A stretch of 64,000 bases of DNA from Ideonella alba (GCF_018069875.1 NZ_JAGQDF010000003.1:62001-126000); one strand, 5' to 3'. Shown: positions 44,352 to 53,744, numbered from the stretch's first letter. The notes: generated by a model not told the origin, from the sequence alone. Made by a program: numbers and translations.

Positions 44352-45248
44352 ATGGCATTGACCCATCTGTCACTGAACCACCTGCATGCGTTCGCGGCCG
44401 CCTCGCGGCACCTGAACTTCACCCGCGCGGCCGACGAGCTGTGCGTGACCCAGGCCGCGGTGAGCCACCAGATCAAGGCGCTGGAGGCGCAGATCGGCCA
44501 GCGCCTGTTCCTGCGCACCGCGCGCGGCCTGCAGCTCAGCGACGAGGGCGCGCGCCTGGCGCCGCTGGTGCAGCAAGCCTTTGCGCTGCTGGACAAGGCG
44601 GTGCAACTGCTGGACGAGCGCTCCCCGCCCGAGCGCCTGACGGTGGCCGTGGTGGGCACCTACGCCCAGGGCTGGCTGCTGGAGCGGCTGCCGCAGTTCC
44701 AGGCCGAACACCCGCACATCGAGCTGCGCCTGCAGACCCACAACAACAAGCTGGACCTGGCCACCGAAACCATCGACGCGGCGATCCGCTTTGGCGACGG
44801 CGCCTGGCGCAGCACCCACGCCGTGCCACTGCAGGCCGCGCCGCTCACCCCCTTGTGCGCGCCCGCGCTGGCCGCCACGCTGGCGCGCCCCGCCGACCTG
44901 CGCCGCTGCACGCTGCTGCGCAGCTACCGCACCGAGGACTGGCCCGCCTGGTCACGCGCCGCCGGCCTGGAGCCGCTGAACGCCCGCGGTCCGCAGTTCG
45001 ATTCGTCGGTGCTGATGGTGCAGGCGGCGCTGCTGGGCAGCGGCGTGGCGCTGGCCCCGGCGGCCATGTTCCCCCGCGAGCTGGCCGAGGGGCGGCTGGT
45101 GCAGCCCTTCGGGGTGGCGGTGGACGTGGGGCGCTACTGGCTGACGCGGCCGCTGGGGCGGGAGCCTTCTGCGGCGCTGCGGGCGTTTGAAGCCTGGCTG
45201 CAGGCCGAGGCGGTCCGCGACGGCGCTCAGCCGCCCGCGCTGAGCTGA
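44352..45248 (+). CDS. ampR: LysR-type regulator, AmpR-like
   Basis: A 298-residue LysR-family regulator. The N-terminal winged helix reads LNFTRAADELCVTQAAVSHQIKAL region-wise, the AmpR/GcvA type. The effector domain is of normal length. AmpR proteins sense muropeptides (anhydro-MurNAc-pentapeptide versus UDP-MurNAc-pentapeptide) and switch on an adjacent beta-lactamase. The divergent bla gene supports the assignment. Its 3' end overlaps the 3' end of the CHAT gene by 22 bases. Confidence 0.85.
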   Translation: MALTHLSLNHLHAFAAASRHLNFTRAADELCVTQAAVSHQIKALEAQIGQRLFLRTARGLQLSDEGARLAPLVQQAFALLDKAVQLLDERSPPERLTVAVVGTYAQGWLLERLPQFQAEHPHIELRLQTHNNKLDLATETIDAAIRFGDGAWRSTHAVPLQAAPLTPLCAPALAATLARPADLRRCTLLRSYRTEDWPAWSRAAGLEPLNARGPQFDSSVLMVQAALLGSGVALAPAAMFPRELAEGRLVQPFGVAVDVGRYWLTRPLGREPSAALRAFEAWLQAEAVRDGAQPPALS

Positions 45249-47257
45249 TCCACCGCCAGCTGTGCCAGCGCGCTCCAGCGATCGTCGGCCCACTGCTCGC
45301 AGTAGCGCTGGAACTGGCGCCGGGTGGATTGCACCGGGAACGGATCGGAGCCGGCCGAGGCGATGATCGCCTGGCAGGCCTCGGTGATCGTGTTCTGGGC
45401 CTGGCCCAGGCGGAACTGTCGACCGGCATACACGCTGCCCAGCATGGTCAGCTCGGCCACCGTGCCCCAGGCCCAGGCCAGGTCCTTGCCCTTGGCGCTC
45501 AGCTGCTCAAGGCGAGCCAGTTGCGTTGTGAGCTCCCAGCGCAGCTTGCCGGCCGAGACCAGGGCCGCCAGCGCGGCCTTGTCACCGCGGGCGGCGATCA
45601 CGCCCATCGACAGGTACTGGGTGCTGACCCAGTGGTTGTGCGGCTCCTCGCGCGAGGCCTCCAGGTAAAGGTCTCGGGCGCGCCGGTAGGCCTCCTGAGC
45701 ACGCGGGTCAGGGGCGCCGGTGTCTGCATCCTTCTGCGCAGTCTCGGCATCGGCCACGCGCTGGTAGGCAATCCCCAGGCGCTTTTCGCTGGCGGCCGTC
45801 ATGCCCAGCCATTCGGCCCGCAGGGCACGGCGCGCGCGCTCGCTGCTGAAGCTGGCATCGACCCGGTCGGCGGCCGCTGTCTGGCGGCGCAGCATCTCGC
45901 GGATGTCCTCGGCCTGCGGCGCGATGCGCGCGCGCAGCTCGGCGCCGGTGGTGCCCTGGGCCAGCATCTCGTCGATCATCGAGAAGCGGGCCTCCAGCAG
46001 CGCGCGCGTCTGGCGCTCGCGGAAGTCGGCCACCTGGCGGTCCAGGTCGAAGGGAATGGTGGCATAGGCCACCAGGCTGGCCCAGTCGAAGGTGTCGGGC
46101 ACCTCGGCGGCCAGGCGGCGGCGCACCTCCAGCAGCACACGACGCGGGTCGTGTCCGACCAGCACGCCGGCATACAGCGACTCGGCCAGCAGCACCGACG
46201 CGTCCATCCACAGCGGGAACTGCGAGGCCACCACCCAGGGCACGCCGGCTTCGTGCAGCTCGTGAGCCAGGCTGCCACCGGGCATCAGCACCGAATCGAC
46301 CGCGCCCGAGTCGCAGGTGGCCAGGCTGACCAGGGTGGGCATGCAGTTGTCGTCGGCATCGATGCCACCGCGCAGTGCGCCCACCAGCTGGGCTGCGTCC
46401 ACCGTGGCCAGTGTCAGCGGTTCGCCGTCGCGGCACAGGGCCATGCCGTAGCGGTCGCCACCGGCCATCTGGATCGGTAGGCCATGGGCCAGGATGTGGA
46501 CATGGGTGAAGGACTGGCTGCGGCAGGCCTCGGTGAGCGAGCGCAGGCTGGCATTGGGCAGCACGTGCAGCAGCTCGCCCACCTTGAGCAGGCGTTCCTT
46601 CTTGTTCTTCTCGGGGTCGGTCTCGGTGCTGCGCCGCACCAGCGGCTCGATCGCCCGGCGCAGCGCATTGAGGTGTTCCTGGGCCGGCACCGGTGCCAGA
46701 CCGCCGGGCGACGCAAAGGCGAACAGCACCTTGGGCGGGCGGTTCCAGCGCACGGCAGCGCGCTGCGCGCGGCGCACCTCGCGCGTGACCACCATGGGCG
46801 AGTGCAGCAGCATCGGCTTGTTGCCGCCGGGGAAATGGTCGGGGGCCACCACCGCCTCGAAGGGCAGCATCGACAGCTCCAGCGCCGACAGCGCCAGCTG
46901 CACATGCAGCAGCGGCTCCTCGTCGCGCGTCATCGCCGCGTACAGCGAGGGCACCGTGCCCAGCACCTGTCCCAGCGGCTCGCCCAGGTCGCGCAGCACC
47001 GCCTCGCGCTCCATTGCCGGCATCGTCCTGTCGGCCTGGCGCAGGCGTCCCAGGCGCGACAGCAGCTGCCGGTGCTCGAACGGGAAGTACAGCGTCTGCG
47101 GCGGCGCGTTGCCGCTGAGCGCCAGGTAGGGCGTGATCGGCGACATCAGCTGGTTGTGCGCCGGGCCCTGGCGCAGCAGCTCGAGCTTGAAGGGGTGCAC
47201 GCGGGTGGCCGCATGGCGTGAAGCGGCGCAGCGGCTGTCGGCCTTGTCCTGGCTCAT
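45227..47257 (-). CDS. CHAT-domain peptidase with C-terminal helical (TPR-like) region
   Basis: A 676-residue soluble protein. Residues about 110-385 form a caspase-like CHAT domain: catalytic His258 in HILAHG and Cys315 in LATCDSG, followed by VPWVVASQFPLWMDAS. The remainder (390-676) is all-helical and TPR-like. The CHAT domain at the N-terminal side with repeats after it reverses the usual order. CHAT proteases are known as effectors in type III-E CRISPR (TPR-CHAT) and in other defence or stress systems. The gene overlaps the upstream metallophosphoesterase by four bases, so the two are translationally coupled. Substrate unknown. Confidence 0.85.
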   Translation of the reverse strand: MSQDKADSRCAASRHAATRVHPFKLELLRQGPAHNQLMSPITPYLALSGNAPPQTLYFPFEHRQLLSRLGRLRQADRTMPAMEREAVLRDLGEPLGQVLGTVPSLYAAMTRDEEPLLHVQLALSALELSMLPFEAVVAPDHFPGGNKPMLLHSPMVVTREVRRAQRAAVRWNRPPKVLFAFASPGGLAPVPAQEHLNALRRAIEPLVRRSTETDPEKNKKERLLKVGELLHVLPNASLRSLTEACRSQSFTHVHILAHGLPIQMAGGDRYGMALCRDGEPLTLATVDAAQLVGALRGGIDADDNCMPTLVSLATCDSGAVDSVLMPGGSLAHELHEAGVPWVVASQFPLWMDASVLLAESLYAGVLVGHDPRRVLLEVRRRLAAEVPDTFDWASLVAYATIPFDLDRQVADFRERQTRALLEARFSMIDEMLAQGTTGAELRARIAPQAEDIREMLRRQTAAADRVDASFSSERARRALRAEWLGMTAASEKRLGIAYQRVADAETAQKDADTGAPDPRAQEAYRRARDLYLEASREEPHNHWVSTQYLSMGVIAARGDKAALAALVSAGKLRWELTTQLARLEQLSAKGKDLAWAWGTVAELTMLGSVYAGRQFRLGQAQNTITEACQAIIASAGSDPFPVQSTRRQFQRYCEQWADDRWSALAQLAVDQLSAGG

Positions 47258-48738
47258 GCGAGGGCCCTCGTGTAGCGCTTCAGCGCCTTGCCTTGCTGGC
47301 GGCCATCGCCGTTGATCTGCACCAACTGGCCGACCACCTGTTTCCCGTCTTCATCGACCGAGACCTCGATCGCGGTGGTCATGTCCATGACCAGCTTCTC
47401 GGCGCCGAAGCTCGCTTGATCCAGATCGCTCATCGCCCCCTTCTCCAGCACCTCCCAGACCGCGCGGAACGAGGCCTCGCTGCGCAGCATGGCCTCGGTG
47501 AAACGCATCAACCGGATCCAGGTGCCGCTGTTGAAGTACATGCGCCCGGCGCCCAGGTCGATCGCCCGCGCCAGGTGGGTGTGGCCGGTGATGATGATGT
47601 CCACATCGGCGCCCACGGCCTTCAGCACGTCGGAACAGGTGGGGTCGCGGTCGGTGGTGTCCCAGGTCTTGTCGCCCTTGAGCCAGTCGAGCAGCGCGCG
47701 GCGCAGCGCCTCGGGCCGGTCGATGCCGCGGATCCAGCCGGTCAGGCGGTCCCAGACCAGGCCGGCGGTGCCCAGCTGGCCTGTCGGGACGCCCGTGGGC
47801 GCGGCGGTGGCGTACTGGTCCTCAGCGGCGGACAGCATGTCCTGGGCGGTGTCGCGCGCCGGCGCCTGGCGCAGGTTCGGGCCCAGCAACTGCTCCAGCG
47901 TCTGGCTGGCGGGTGCGGCGGCTGGCGCATCGCCGGCCGACAGACGCCTGGGCGCCTGGTACTCGCCCGCGGTCTTCACGCCGACGATGCCCAGCAGATC
48001 GCCCAGCTGGTTCATCTTCTCGGGCGCCATCACCAGCAGCGTGCCCACCGCGGCCTGGGTCTCGGGCTTGAGCAGGTCGATCCACGGGTACTGCTTCTTC
48101 ACGCTGTTCATCACCTCCTTGACCATGCGCGTGCCGGCGTTGGGCGTCCACTCGGCGGGCTCCATGCGCTGGCCGGCGTTGAGCCGGCGGCCGGCGCGGG
48201 CCAGGTCTTCGTAGCGGTTGAAGTTCCAGGCATCGACCTCGTTGCCGTGGGTGCAGTAGACGCGCGCGCCGCCCACCAGGCAGGTCCAGCCGCCGCCGGT
48301 GGTGGAGAACTCCACCCGCGAGCGCGCCGCCAGGTCGTCGCCCGCCAGCACCTGCAGCAGGTAGCGCTGCACCGGTGGCAGCGCCACCTCGATGTCGTGG
48401 TTGCCGATCACCACCACCAGGTGGCGCCCTTCGGTCTTGACGAAGGCCGCCAGCGCCTGCCAGATGCCGCCGAACGAGGGCCCTTCGACGATGCGCTGCA
48501 GCGTGGGCAGCGCGTCGTTGATCGCCACATAGCCCTCGATGTCCTCGGCCAGCGTGTCGACCACGTCGCCGTTGAGCACCAGGGCCAGGCGCTGACCGGT
48601 GCGCTCGGTGCGCAGGCGGTCGACAAAGCCGGCCAGGCGCGCGGTCTCCTTCAGGATCTGGAAGCCGGGCTTGCCGCCCATGTGGATGTCGGAGATGACG
48701 TGGATGGCGTCGAAGCGGGCGATCGGGTCGTTGGTCAT
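47254..48738 (-). CDS. calcineurin-like metallophosphoesterase coupled to the CHAT protein
   Basis: A 494-residue protein with the metal-binding blocks of the superfamily: DIHMGG, NGDVVD, IGNHDIE and GHTHLARAI. A long insertion (about residues 190-345), Pro/Ala-rich in part, separates the GNHD and GHTH halves. No signal peptide. The first gene of a two-gene operon with the CHAT protease. Targets could be nucleotides, nucleic acid or phosphoproteins; the sequence does not decide. The start ATG at 48738 gives MTNDPIARFDAIHVISDIH, leaving the first metal motif close to the N-terminus as usual. Confidence 0.85.
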   Translation of the reverse strand: MTNDPIARFDAIHVISDIHMGGKPGFQILKETARLAGFVDRLRTERTGQRLALVLNGDVVDTLAEDIEGYVAINDALPTLQRIVEGPSFGGIWQALAAFVKTEGRHLVVVIGNHDIEVALPPVQRYLLQVLAGDDLAARSRVEFSTTGGGWTCLVGGARVYCTHGNEVDAWNFNRYEDLARAGRRLNAGQRMEPAEWTPNAGTRMVKEVMNSVKKQYPWIDLLKPETQAAVGTLLVMAPEKMNQLGDLLGIVGVKTAGEYQAPRRLSAGDAPAAAPASQTLEQLLGPNLRQAPARDTAQDMLSAAEDQYATAAPTGVPTGQLGTAGLVWDRLTGWIRGIDRPEALRRALLDWLKGDKTWDTTDRDPTCSDVLKAVGADVDIIITGHTHLARAIDLGAGRMYFNSGTWIRLMRFTEAMLRSEASFRAVWEVLEKGAMSDLDQASFGAEKLVMDMTTAIEVSVDEDGKQVVGQLVQINGDGRQQGKALKRYTRALA

Positions 48739-48850
48739 GCGGTGTCTCCCTGGGCGCAGTCGCGGCAGCGGCCGATCTTCGCCCAGTGCGCAGGCCTGTC
48801 AAGAGCCGGACTGGGGAGAAGGCGTCCCGCAGTTGAGGCACCATCGCGCC

Positions 48851-49573
48851 ATGTCCGCCGAACCCCTGCCCCCCACGCCGACGACCGACTTCATCGCGGT
48901 GATCGATGACGCGCTGGACCCGGCCTTCTGCCGCGCCCTGATCGAGCGCTTCGAGGCCAGCCCGCACCGCCACCCGGGGCGCACCGGCGCCGGGGTGGAC
49001 ACGGCCAAGAAGATCTCCACCGACCTGCACCTGGGCGAGCACGCCGACTGGCAGGCACCGCTGCAGGCGCTGCTGCAGACCGTGCGGCGCCATCTGCGCG
49101 ATTACCTGCGCCAGCACCACTTCGCGCTGATCGCCCCGGTCACGCTGACCGTGCGCCACCCCGCCACCGGCCAGCCGGTGGCGCTGGGCCACGACAACTT
49201 CGACGAGGTGGGCGCGCCGATCGCCGGCGAGCTGATGGGCGCGGTGTTCCGCATCGGCGGCGTGCAGCTGCAGAAGTACGACGCCGGCCTGGGCAACTAC
49301 AACTACTGGCACTGCGAGGTCTACCCCGAGCCCGGCCACGAGGCGGTGCACCGCACGCTGCTGTGGATGGTCTACCTGAACGATGTGGCCGAGGGCGGCG
49401 AGACCGACTTCTACTACCAGCGCCGCTCGGTGCAGCCGCGGGCCGGGCGCATGGTGATCGCACCGGCCTACTTCACCCACACCCACCGCGGGCGCACACC
49501 GGTCTCGGGCGACAAGTACATCGTCACCAGCTGGCTGCTGATGGCGCGGCCGGAGCAGCTGTACGGCGCCTGA
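48851..49573 (+). CDS. 2-oxoglutarate/Fe(II)-dependent oxygenase (prolyl-4-hydroxylase-like)
   Basis: A 240-residue cytoplasmic protein with the double-stranded beta-helix of P4H-type oxygenases. YWHCEVYPE gives the first metal His and an acidic residue as an HxE variant of the usual HxD; THTHRGRTPVSG gives the distal His, followed by KYIVTSW with the oxoglutarate-binding Lys. The start at 48851 (MSAEPLPP) gives a protein of usual length. Possible substrates are prolyl residues or small molecules. It stands alone, divergent from the metallophosphoesterase operon and converging on the TauE/SafE gene. Confidence 0.82.
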   Translation: MSAEPLPPTPTTDFIAVIDDALDPAFCRALIERFEASPHRHPGRTGAGVDTAKKISTDLHLGEHADWQAPLQALLQTVRRHLRDYLRQHHFALIAPVTLTVRHPATGQPVALGHDNFDEVGAPIAGELMGAVFRIGGVQLQKYDAGLGNYNYWHCEVYPEPGHEAVHRTLLWMVYLNDVAEGGETDFYYQRRSVQPRAGRMVIAPAYFTHTHRGRTPVSGDKYIVTSWLLMARPEQLYGA

Positions 49574-49578
49574 AACGG

Positions 49579-50340
49579 TCAGCGCAGGAACGCGTCCCAG
49601 GCGGTCTTGGCGATCAGCGCGCCCACCACCACGATGAACACGCCGCGCACGAAGCCGGCGCCATGCTTCAGCGCCAGCCGCGTGCCCAGCAGGCTGCCGG
49701 CGATGTTGGCCACCGCCAGCACCGCGGCCACGTGCCACCAGACATGGCCGGTCCAGCCGAACAGCGCCAGCGCGGCCAGGTTGGTGGCCACGTTCAGCAG
49801 CTTGGCGGCGGCTGAGGCGTGCAGGAAGTCGTAGCCCAGCAGCCGCACGAAGGCAAAGACCAGGAAGCTGCCGGTGCCGGGGCCGAAGAAGCCGTCGTAC
49901 AGGCCGATCGTGGCGCCGATCGTGCCGCCCAGCAGCGCCTCGCGCTGCGGCGTGTGCAGCGGTGCGTGGGCGCGGCCCAGTTCCTTCTTCGCCAGTGTGT
50001 ACAGCAGGATCGCGCCCAGCACGAAGGGCAGGGCCTTGCGCAGGCCCGAGCCGTCGATCTGCGTCAGCAGCCAGGCGCCCGCCAAGCTGCCGGCGAAGGC
50101 CAGCGCGGTGGCGGGCAGCAGCGTGCGCCAGTTCATCGTCACGCGGCGGGCGTACTGCTGCGCTGCCCAGGCCGTGCCCCAGACCGCTGCGCCCTTGTTG
50201 GTGCCGGACAGCGTGGCTGGCGCCGCCGCGGGGTAGGCGGCGAACAGCGCGGGCAGCAGCACCAGGCCGCCACCGCCGACGATGGCATCGACGAAACCGG
50301 CCAGCAGCGAGGCGGCGGCGGAGAACAACAACTCAAGCAT
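49579..50340 (-). CDS. TauE/SafE (TSUP) family permease, YfcA-like
   Basis: A 253-residue inner-membrane protein of eight hydrophobic segments. It begins MLELLFSAAASLLAGFVDAI and has the family motif GGGGLVLLPAL near residue 24 and GLYDGFFGPGTGSFLVF in the second half. Members export sulfite, sulfoacetate or organosulfonates; the substrate of YfcA itself is not known. The ATG at 50340 was chosen because the extra upstream frame is low in family similarity. Confidence 0.88.
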   Translation of the reverse strand: MLELLFSAAASLLAGFVDAIVGGGGLVLLPALFAAYPAAAPATLSGTNKGAAVWGTAWAAQQYARRVTMNWRTLLPATALAFAGSLAGAWLLTQIDGSGLRKALPFVLGAILLYTLAKKELGRAHAPLHTPQREALLGGTIGATIGLYDGFFGPGTGSFLVFAFVRLLGYDFLHASAAAKLLNVATNLAALALFGWTGHVWWHVAAVLAVANIAGSLLGTRLALKHGAGFVRGVFIVVVGALIAKTAWDAFLR

Positions 50341-50666
50341 GGCGGGCGGACAGGGCAGACAGGCGACCGGGAGGGCACTGGCGCAGCAAAGCAAACCGAC
50401 GCCAGCGGTCACTGGCGCGGCAAAGCAAAAGGGCGCCAGTGGTAACTGGCGCCCTTTGGCATTTTTGCTCAACAACGTGGCAAGTTCAGCGGTCAGGTTC
50501 CGGATAGGGCCCCCGCTGGGCTCGATGCATTCTGGTTATCGGCCCGGTTTGTCTCCTCGGACCCCCTCACGCAGCCTGTCTCCTGGGAGACAGGGCAGAG
50601 AGTGCACGCACTGTAATGGGGCCCCGGGATGGTGCGAATCCGGGCAAACCCCCCGTTAGGAGACAC
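50341..50666. other. gene-free interval with several strong inverted repeats
   Basis: No coding sequence is apparent in these 326 bases. Left part: a 13-bp terminator-like hairpin (50428-50457). Right part: a dense set of inverted repeats, including CCTGTCTCC/GGAGACAGG around 50575-50594, a CCCGG...CCGGG pair around 50623-50644 and distant GTCTCCT/AGGAGAC arms at about 50551 and 50657. This may be a structured RNA leader or small RNA, but it matches no riboswitch or RNA family I know. Confidence 0.5.
50428..50457. terminator. bidirectional terminator-like hairpin after the GMC gene
   Basis: A perfect 13-bp stem (AAAGGGCGCCAGT / ACTGGCGCCCTTT) with a 4-base loop. On both strands the descending arm ends in T residues. 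It lies downstream of the minus-strand GMC gene and upstream of the TauE/SafE gene. Confidence 0.75.
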
Positions 50667-52334
50667 TCACTGTGGCCCGGCCCGCAGCCACTCGGCGGCC
50701 CGTTCGGCGATCATCAGCGTGGGCGAATTGGTGTTGCCGCTGGTGATGCGCGGCATCACGCTGGCGTCGGCCACCCGCAGCCCGGCCACGCCGCGCACCC
50801 GCAGCCGGCTGTCCACCACCGCGGCGGGGTCGTCGTCGCGGCCCATCGCGCAGGTGCCCACCGGGTGGAAGATGGTGGTGCCGATGTCGCCGGCCAGGCG
50901 GGCCAGGTCGGCGTCGCTCTGGTACTGCACGCCGGGCTTCCATTCCTCGGGGCGGTACTTCTGCAGCGCCGGCTGGGCGGCAATGCGGCGGGTCAGCCGC
51001 AGCGAATCGGCGGCCACCTGGCGGTCCTCGGGCGTGCTCAGGTAGTTGGCCAGGATGGAGGGCGCAGCCTCGGCCTCGGGGCTGGTGATGTCGATGCGCC
51101 CGCGCGACGTGGGATTCAGGTTGCAGACGCTGGCGGTGAAGGCATTGAAGCGGTGCAGTGGCTCGCCAAACGCGTCCAGCGACAGCGGCTGCACGTGGTA
51201 CTCCACGTTCGGCCAGGCGTGTTCGGGCGAGGAGCGGGTGAAGGCGCCCAGCTGCGAGGGCGCCATGCTCATCGGGCCGCTGCGGCGCAGCAGGTATTCC
51301 AGGCCGATCTTGGCCTTGCCCCAGGGCGTGGCGGCCAGGGTGTTGAGGGTGGTCACGCCCTGCACCTTGAAGACCGCGCGGATCTGCAGGTGGTCCTGCA
51401 GGTTGCCGCCCACGCCGGGCAGGTCTTGCTGGACCGGGATGCCCAGGCGCTGCAACAGCGGCGCCGGGCCGATGCCGCTGCGCTGCAGGATGGCCGGCGT
51501 GCCCACCGCGCCAGCGGCCATCACCACCTCGCCGCGGCAGTGGGCGATCACTGGCTCGCCGCCGTTGACCGGCCGGCACTCCACCCCGGCCGCGCGCAGC
51601 GCGCCGTCGGCGCCGCGTTCCAGCAGCAGGCGCTGCACGGTGGCGCCGGTCCACAGCTGCAGATTGGGCCGGCCGATCACCGGGCGCAGAAAGGCCTTGC
51701 TGGCGTTCCAGCGCAGGCCCGAACGCTGGTTGACCTCGAAGTAGCCCACGCCTTCGTTGCTGCCGCGGTTGAAGTCGTCGGTGGCGGGGATGCCGGCCTG
51801 CTGCGCGGCGGCGGCAAAGGCATCCAGGATCTCCCAGGACAGGCGCTGCTTCTCCACCCGCCACTCGCCGCCGGCGCGCGCGCCGGTGGGGTCGAAGCCG
51901 GGCGCGGCGTGCAGCGCGTTGGCGCCCTTCCAGTGGTCCTCGTGCTTCAGGAAGTAGGGCAGGCAGTGTTCCCAGCGCCAGTTGGCGTCGCCGCAGTCCA
52001 GCGCCCAGGCGTCGTAGTCGCGGCTCTGGCCGCGCATGTAGATCATGCCGTTGATGCTGGAGCAGCCGCCCAGCACCTTGCCGCGCGGGTAGCGCAGGCG
52101 CCGGCCGTTGAGGCCCGGGTCGGCGTCGGTCTGGTAGAGCCAGTCGGTGCGCGGGTTGCCGATGCAGTACAGGTAACCCACCGGGATGTGGATCCAGGCG
52201 TAGTCGTCGTGACCGCCGGCCTCGATCAGCAGCACGCGGCGCTTCGGGTCGGCCGACAGCCGGTTGGCCAGCAGGCAGCCGGCGGTGCCGGCGCCAATCA
52301 CGATGTGGTCGTAGGTGGGGATGTCGGTGCTCAT
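50667..52334 (-). CDS. GMC-family FAD-dependent alcohol/choline dehydrogenase
   Basis: A 555-residue flavoenzyme. The N-terminal FAD motif is GAGTAGCLLANRLS; PRGKVLGGCSSINGM and GAVGTPAILQRSGIGP are the two GMC signatures; the C-terminus carries HPVGTCAMG with the catalytic His and NTNSPTLMIAERAAEWL. It is close to the BetA/alkanol dehydrogenase branch. No signal peptide. The ATG at 52334 is preceded by AGGCGAG; the open frame continues upstream without similarity. No betB or transporter is adjacent, so the alcohol substrate is unknown. Confidence 0.9.
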   Translation of the reverse strand: MSTDIPTYDHIVIGAGTAGCLLANRLSADPKRRVLLIEAGGHDDYAWIHIPVGYLYCIGNPRTDWLYQTDADPGLNGRRLRYPRGKVLGGCSSINGMIYMRGQSRDYDAWALDCGDANWRWEHCLPYFLKHEDHWKGANALHAAPGFDPTGARAGGEWRVEKQRLSWEILDAFAAAAQQAGIPATDDFNRGSNEGVGYFEVNQRSGLRWNASKAFLRPVIGRPNLQLWTGATVQRLLLERGADGALRAAGVECRPVNGGEPVIAHCRGEVVMAAGAVGTPAILQRSGIGPAPLLQRLGIPVQQDLPGVGGNLQDHLQIRAVFKVQGVTTLNTLAATPWGKAKIGLEYLLRRSGPMSMAPSQLGAFTRSSPEHAWPNVEYHVQPLSLDAFGEPLHRFNAFTASVCNLNPTSRGRIDITSPEAEAAPSILANYLSTPEDRQVAADSLRLTRRIAAQPALQKYRPEEWKPGVQYQSDADLARLAGDIGTTIFHPVGTCAMGRDDDPAAVVDSRLRVRGVAGLRVADASVMPRITSGNTNSPTLMIAERAAEWLRAGPQ

Positions 52335-52388
52335 CTCGCCTGCGACTGTAGACGCAGCGGCGGGCGCCGGGCCCGCCGGCAAACCCGA

Positions 52389-53744
52389 TCAGGCGCTCGG
52401 GGCCTCCGGACGCGCCAGGGCGAACCAGTCGATGCGCCGCGTCAGCCACATCACCGCAGCCAGCACGGCCAGCGCCGCCACCGAGCCGATGGCCAGCGCG
52501 GTCTGCTCGCGCATCAGCAGCCAGTACAGCAGGCCCAGCGTGAAGGCCCCCGCGCCGCCAAACACCAGGCCACCGCGCCAGCCGCCCAGCACCGTGCTGA
52601 CATAGCCCGACATCACGCCCAGGCAGGCCAGGCCCGAGGCGGCGTAGGCCCAGCCGAAGGGCAGGTGCTCGGACAGGCTCAGCAGCAGCAGGAAGAAGGT
52701 GGCCAGCGCCAGACCCACCAGCGCGTACTGAACCGGGTGCACCGGCCGCCGCTGGCGCGACAGCAGCTCGCACAGGCCCAGACCGGTGAAGGCCAGTGCC
52801 ACGAAGAGCAGGCCGTAGCGCACCGCGCGGTCGCTCATCACATACGGGTTGACCGGGTCGATCAGCGACACCGCGAGCGTCTCCAGGCAGCCGCGGCTGG
52901 CGTCGCCATCAGCACCGCAGACCGGCGCGTCCTTGAGCAGCGCCGCGGTGGCCCCCGAGGCCAGCTGGCTGACGCGCCAGGTGGCCTCGAAGCCGCTGTC
53001 GCGCACCGTGCGCTGCACCGGCAGGAACTGGCCGCCGAAGGAGGGATGCGGCCAGTCGGCGTTCAGCGTCCACTGCACATCGGCTGCGGCCGGCACCAGG
53101 GCCAGATCGCTGCTGCCCACCAGCTCCAGCTCGGCGTCCAGCTGCAGCGCCTCGCCGGGCTTCGGGGCGGCCAGCGTGGCCTGCAGGCCCTGGGTGTAAG
53201 CCGGGTGGCCGGTGCCGCCGCTGACCGTCAGCGCCTGCCCGCCCGCCTGCAGCGTGGCGCGCCGCACGCCGCGCACATCGTGCAGCGCGATCCACACCCG
53301 CGGGGCTTCGCACTGCACCTGGCCGTCGGCATGCAGCGCGGCGGGCGCGGCCGGCAAGCCCTGCGGCCAGCGGGCCTGCAGCGTCCAGCGCGACAGGTAG
53401 GCGTTGACCTTGTAGAGGCCGCGGTAGCGTGGCTCCATCGCCAGCTGGGTGCTGGCCACCAGCTGCTCGGCGGGCCAGCGCTGCACGATCAGGCGTGATT
53501 CGGCCACGCTCGTGCGCTCGCGCCCTTCGCCGCGCAGCGCCTCCCAGCGCTCGGTGCACTGGCGCTCGAGCATCGGGCCGATCAGGTGCTGGTTGGCGGC
53601 TGAGGCCTGCTGCACGCTGCGCACCGCCTCGGCCTGTCGGGCCGAGCGCTCGCTGACCAGGCCTTCGATGCTCGACAGCAGCAGCGCCAGCGCGCAGAAC
53701 ACCGCCAGCACCCAGGCCAGGGTGGACGACAGGATCTTCTTCAT
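52389..53744 (-). CDS. creD: inner membrane protein CreD
   Basis: A 451-residue membrane protein with one N-terminal hydrophobic segment, a periplasmic domain of about 260 residues (with FEATWRVSQLASG) and a bundle of five hydrophobic segments in the C-terminal third, the CreD architecture. CreD is an inner-membrane protein induced by CreBC and linked to envelope stress and beta-lactam tolerance in Pseudomonas and Stenotrophomonas. It follows creC with a 76-base gap. Confidence 0.9.
   Translation of the reverse strand: MKKILSSTLAWVLAVFCALALLLSSIEGLVSERSARQAEAVRSVQQASAANQHLIGPMLERQCTERWEALRGEGRERTSVAESRLIVQRWPAEQLVASTQLAMEPRYRGLYKVNAYLSRWTLQARWPQGLPAAPAALHADGQVQCEAPRVWIALHDVRGVRRATLQAGGQALTVSGGTGHPAYTQGLQATLAAPKPGEALQLDAELELVGSSDLALVPAAADVQWTLNADWPHPSFGGQFLPVQRTVRDSGFEATWRVSQLASGATAALLKDAPVCGADGDASRGCLETLAVSLIDPVNPYVMSDRAVRYGLLFVALAFTGLGLCELLSRQRRPVHPVQYALVGLALATFFLLLLSLSEHLPFGWAYAASGLACLGVMSGYVSTVLGGWRGGLVFGGAGAFTLGLLYWLLMREQTALAIGSVAALAVLAAVMWLTRRIDWFALARPEAPSA

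Noticed and set aside
50620-50650. GGTGCGAATCC, like the T-loop of a tRNA or the core of a cobalamin riboswitch
   Set aside because: No acceptor, D or anticodon stems surround it at tRNA distances, and the other conserved blocks of the cobalamin riboswitch are missing.
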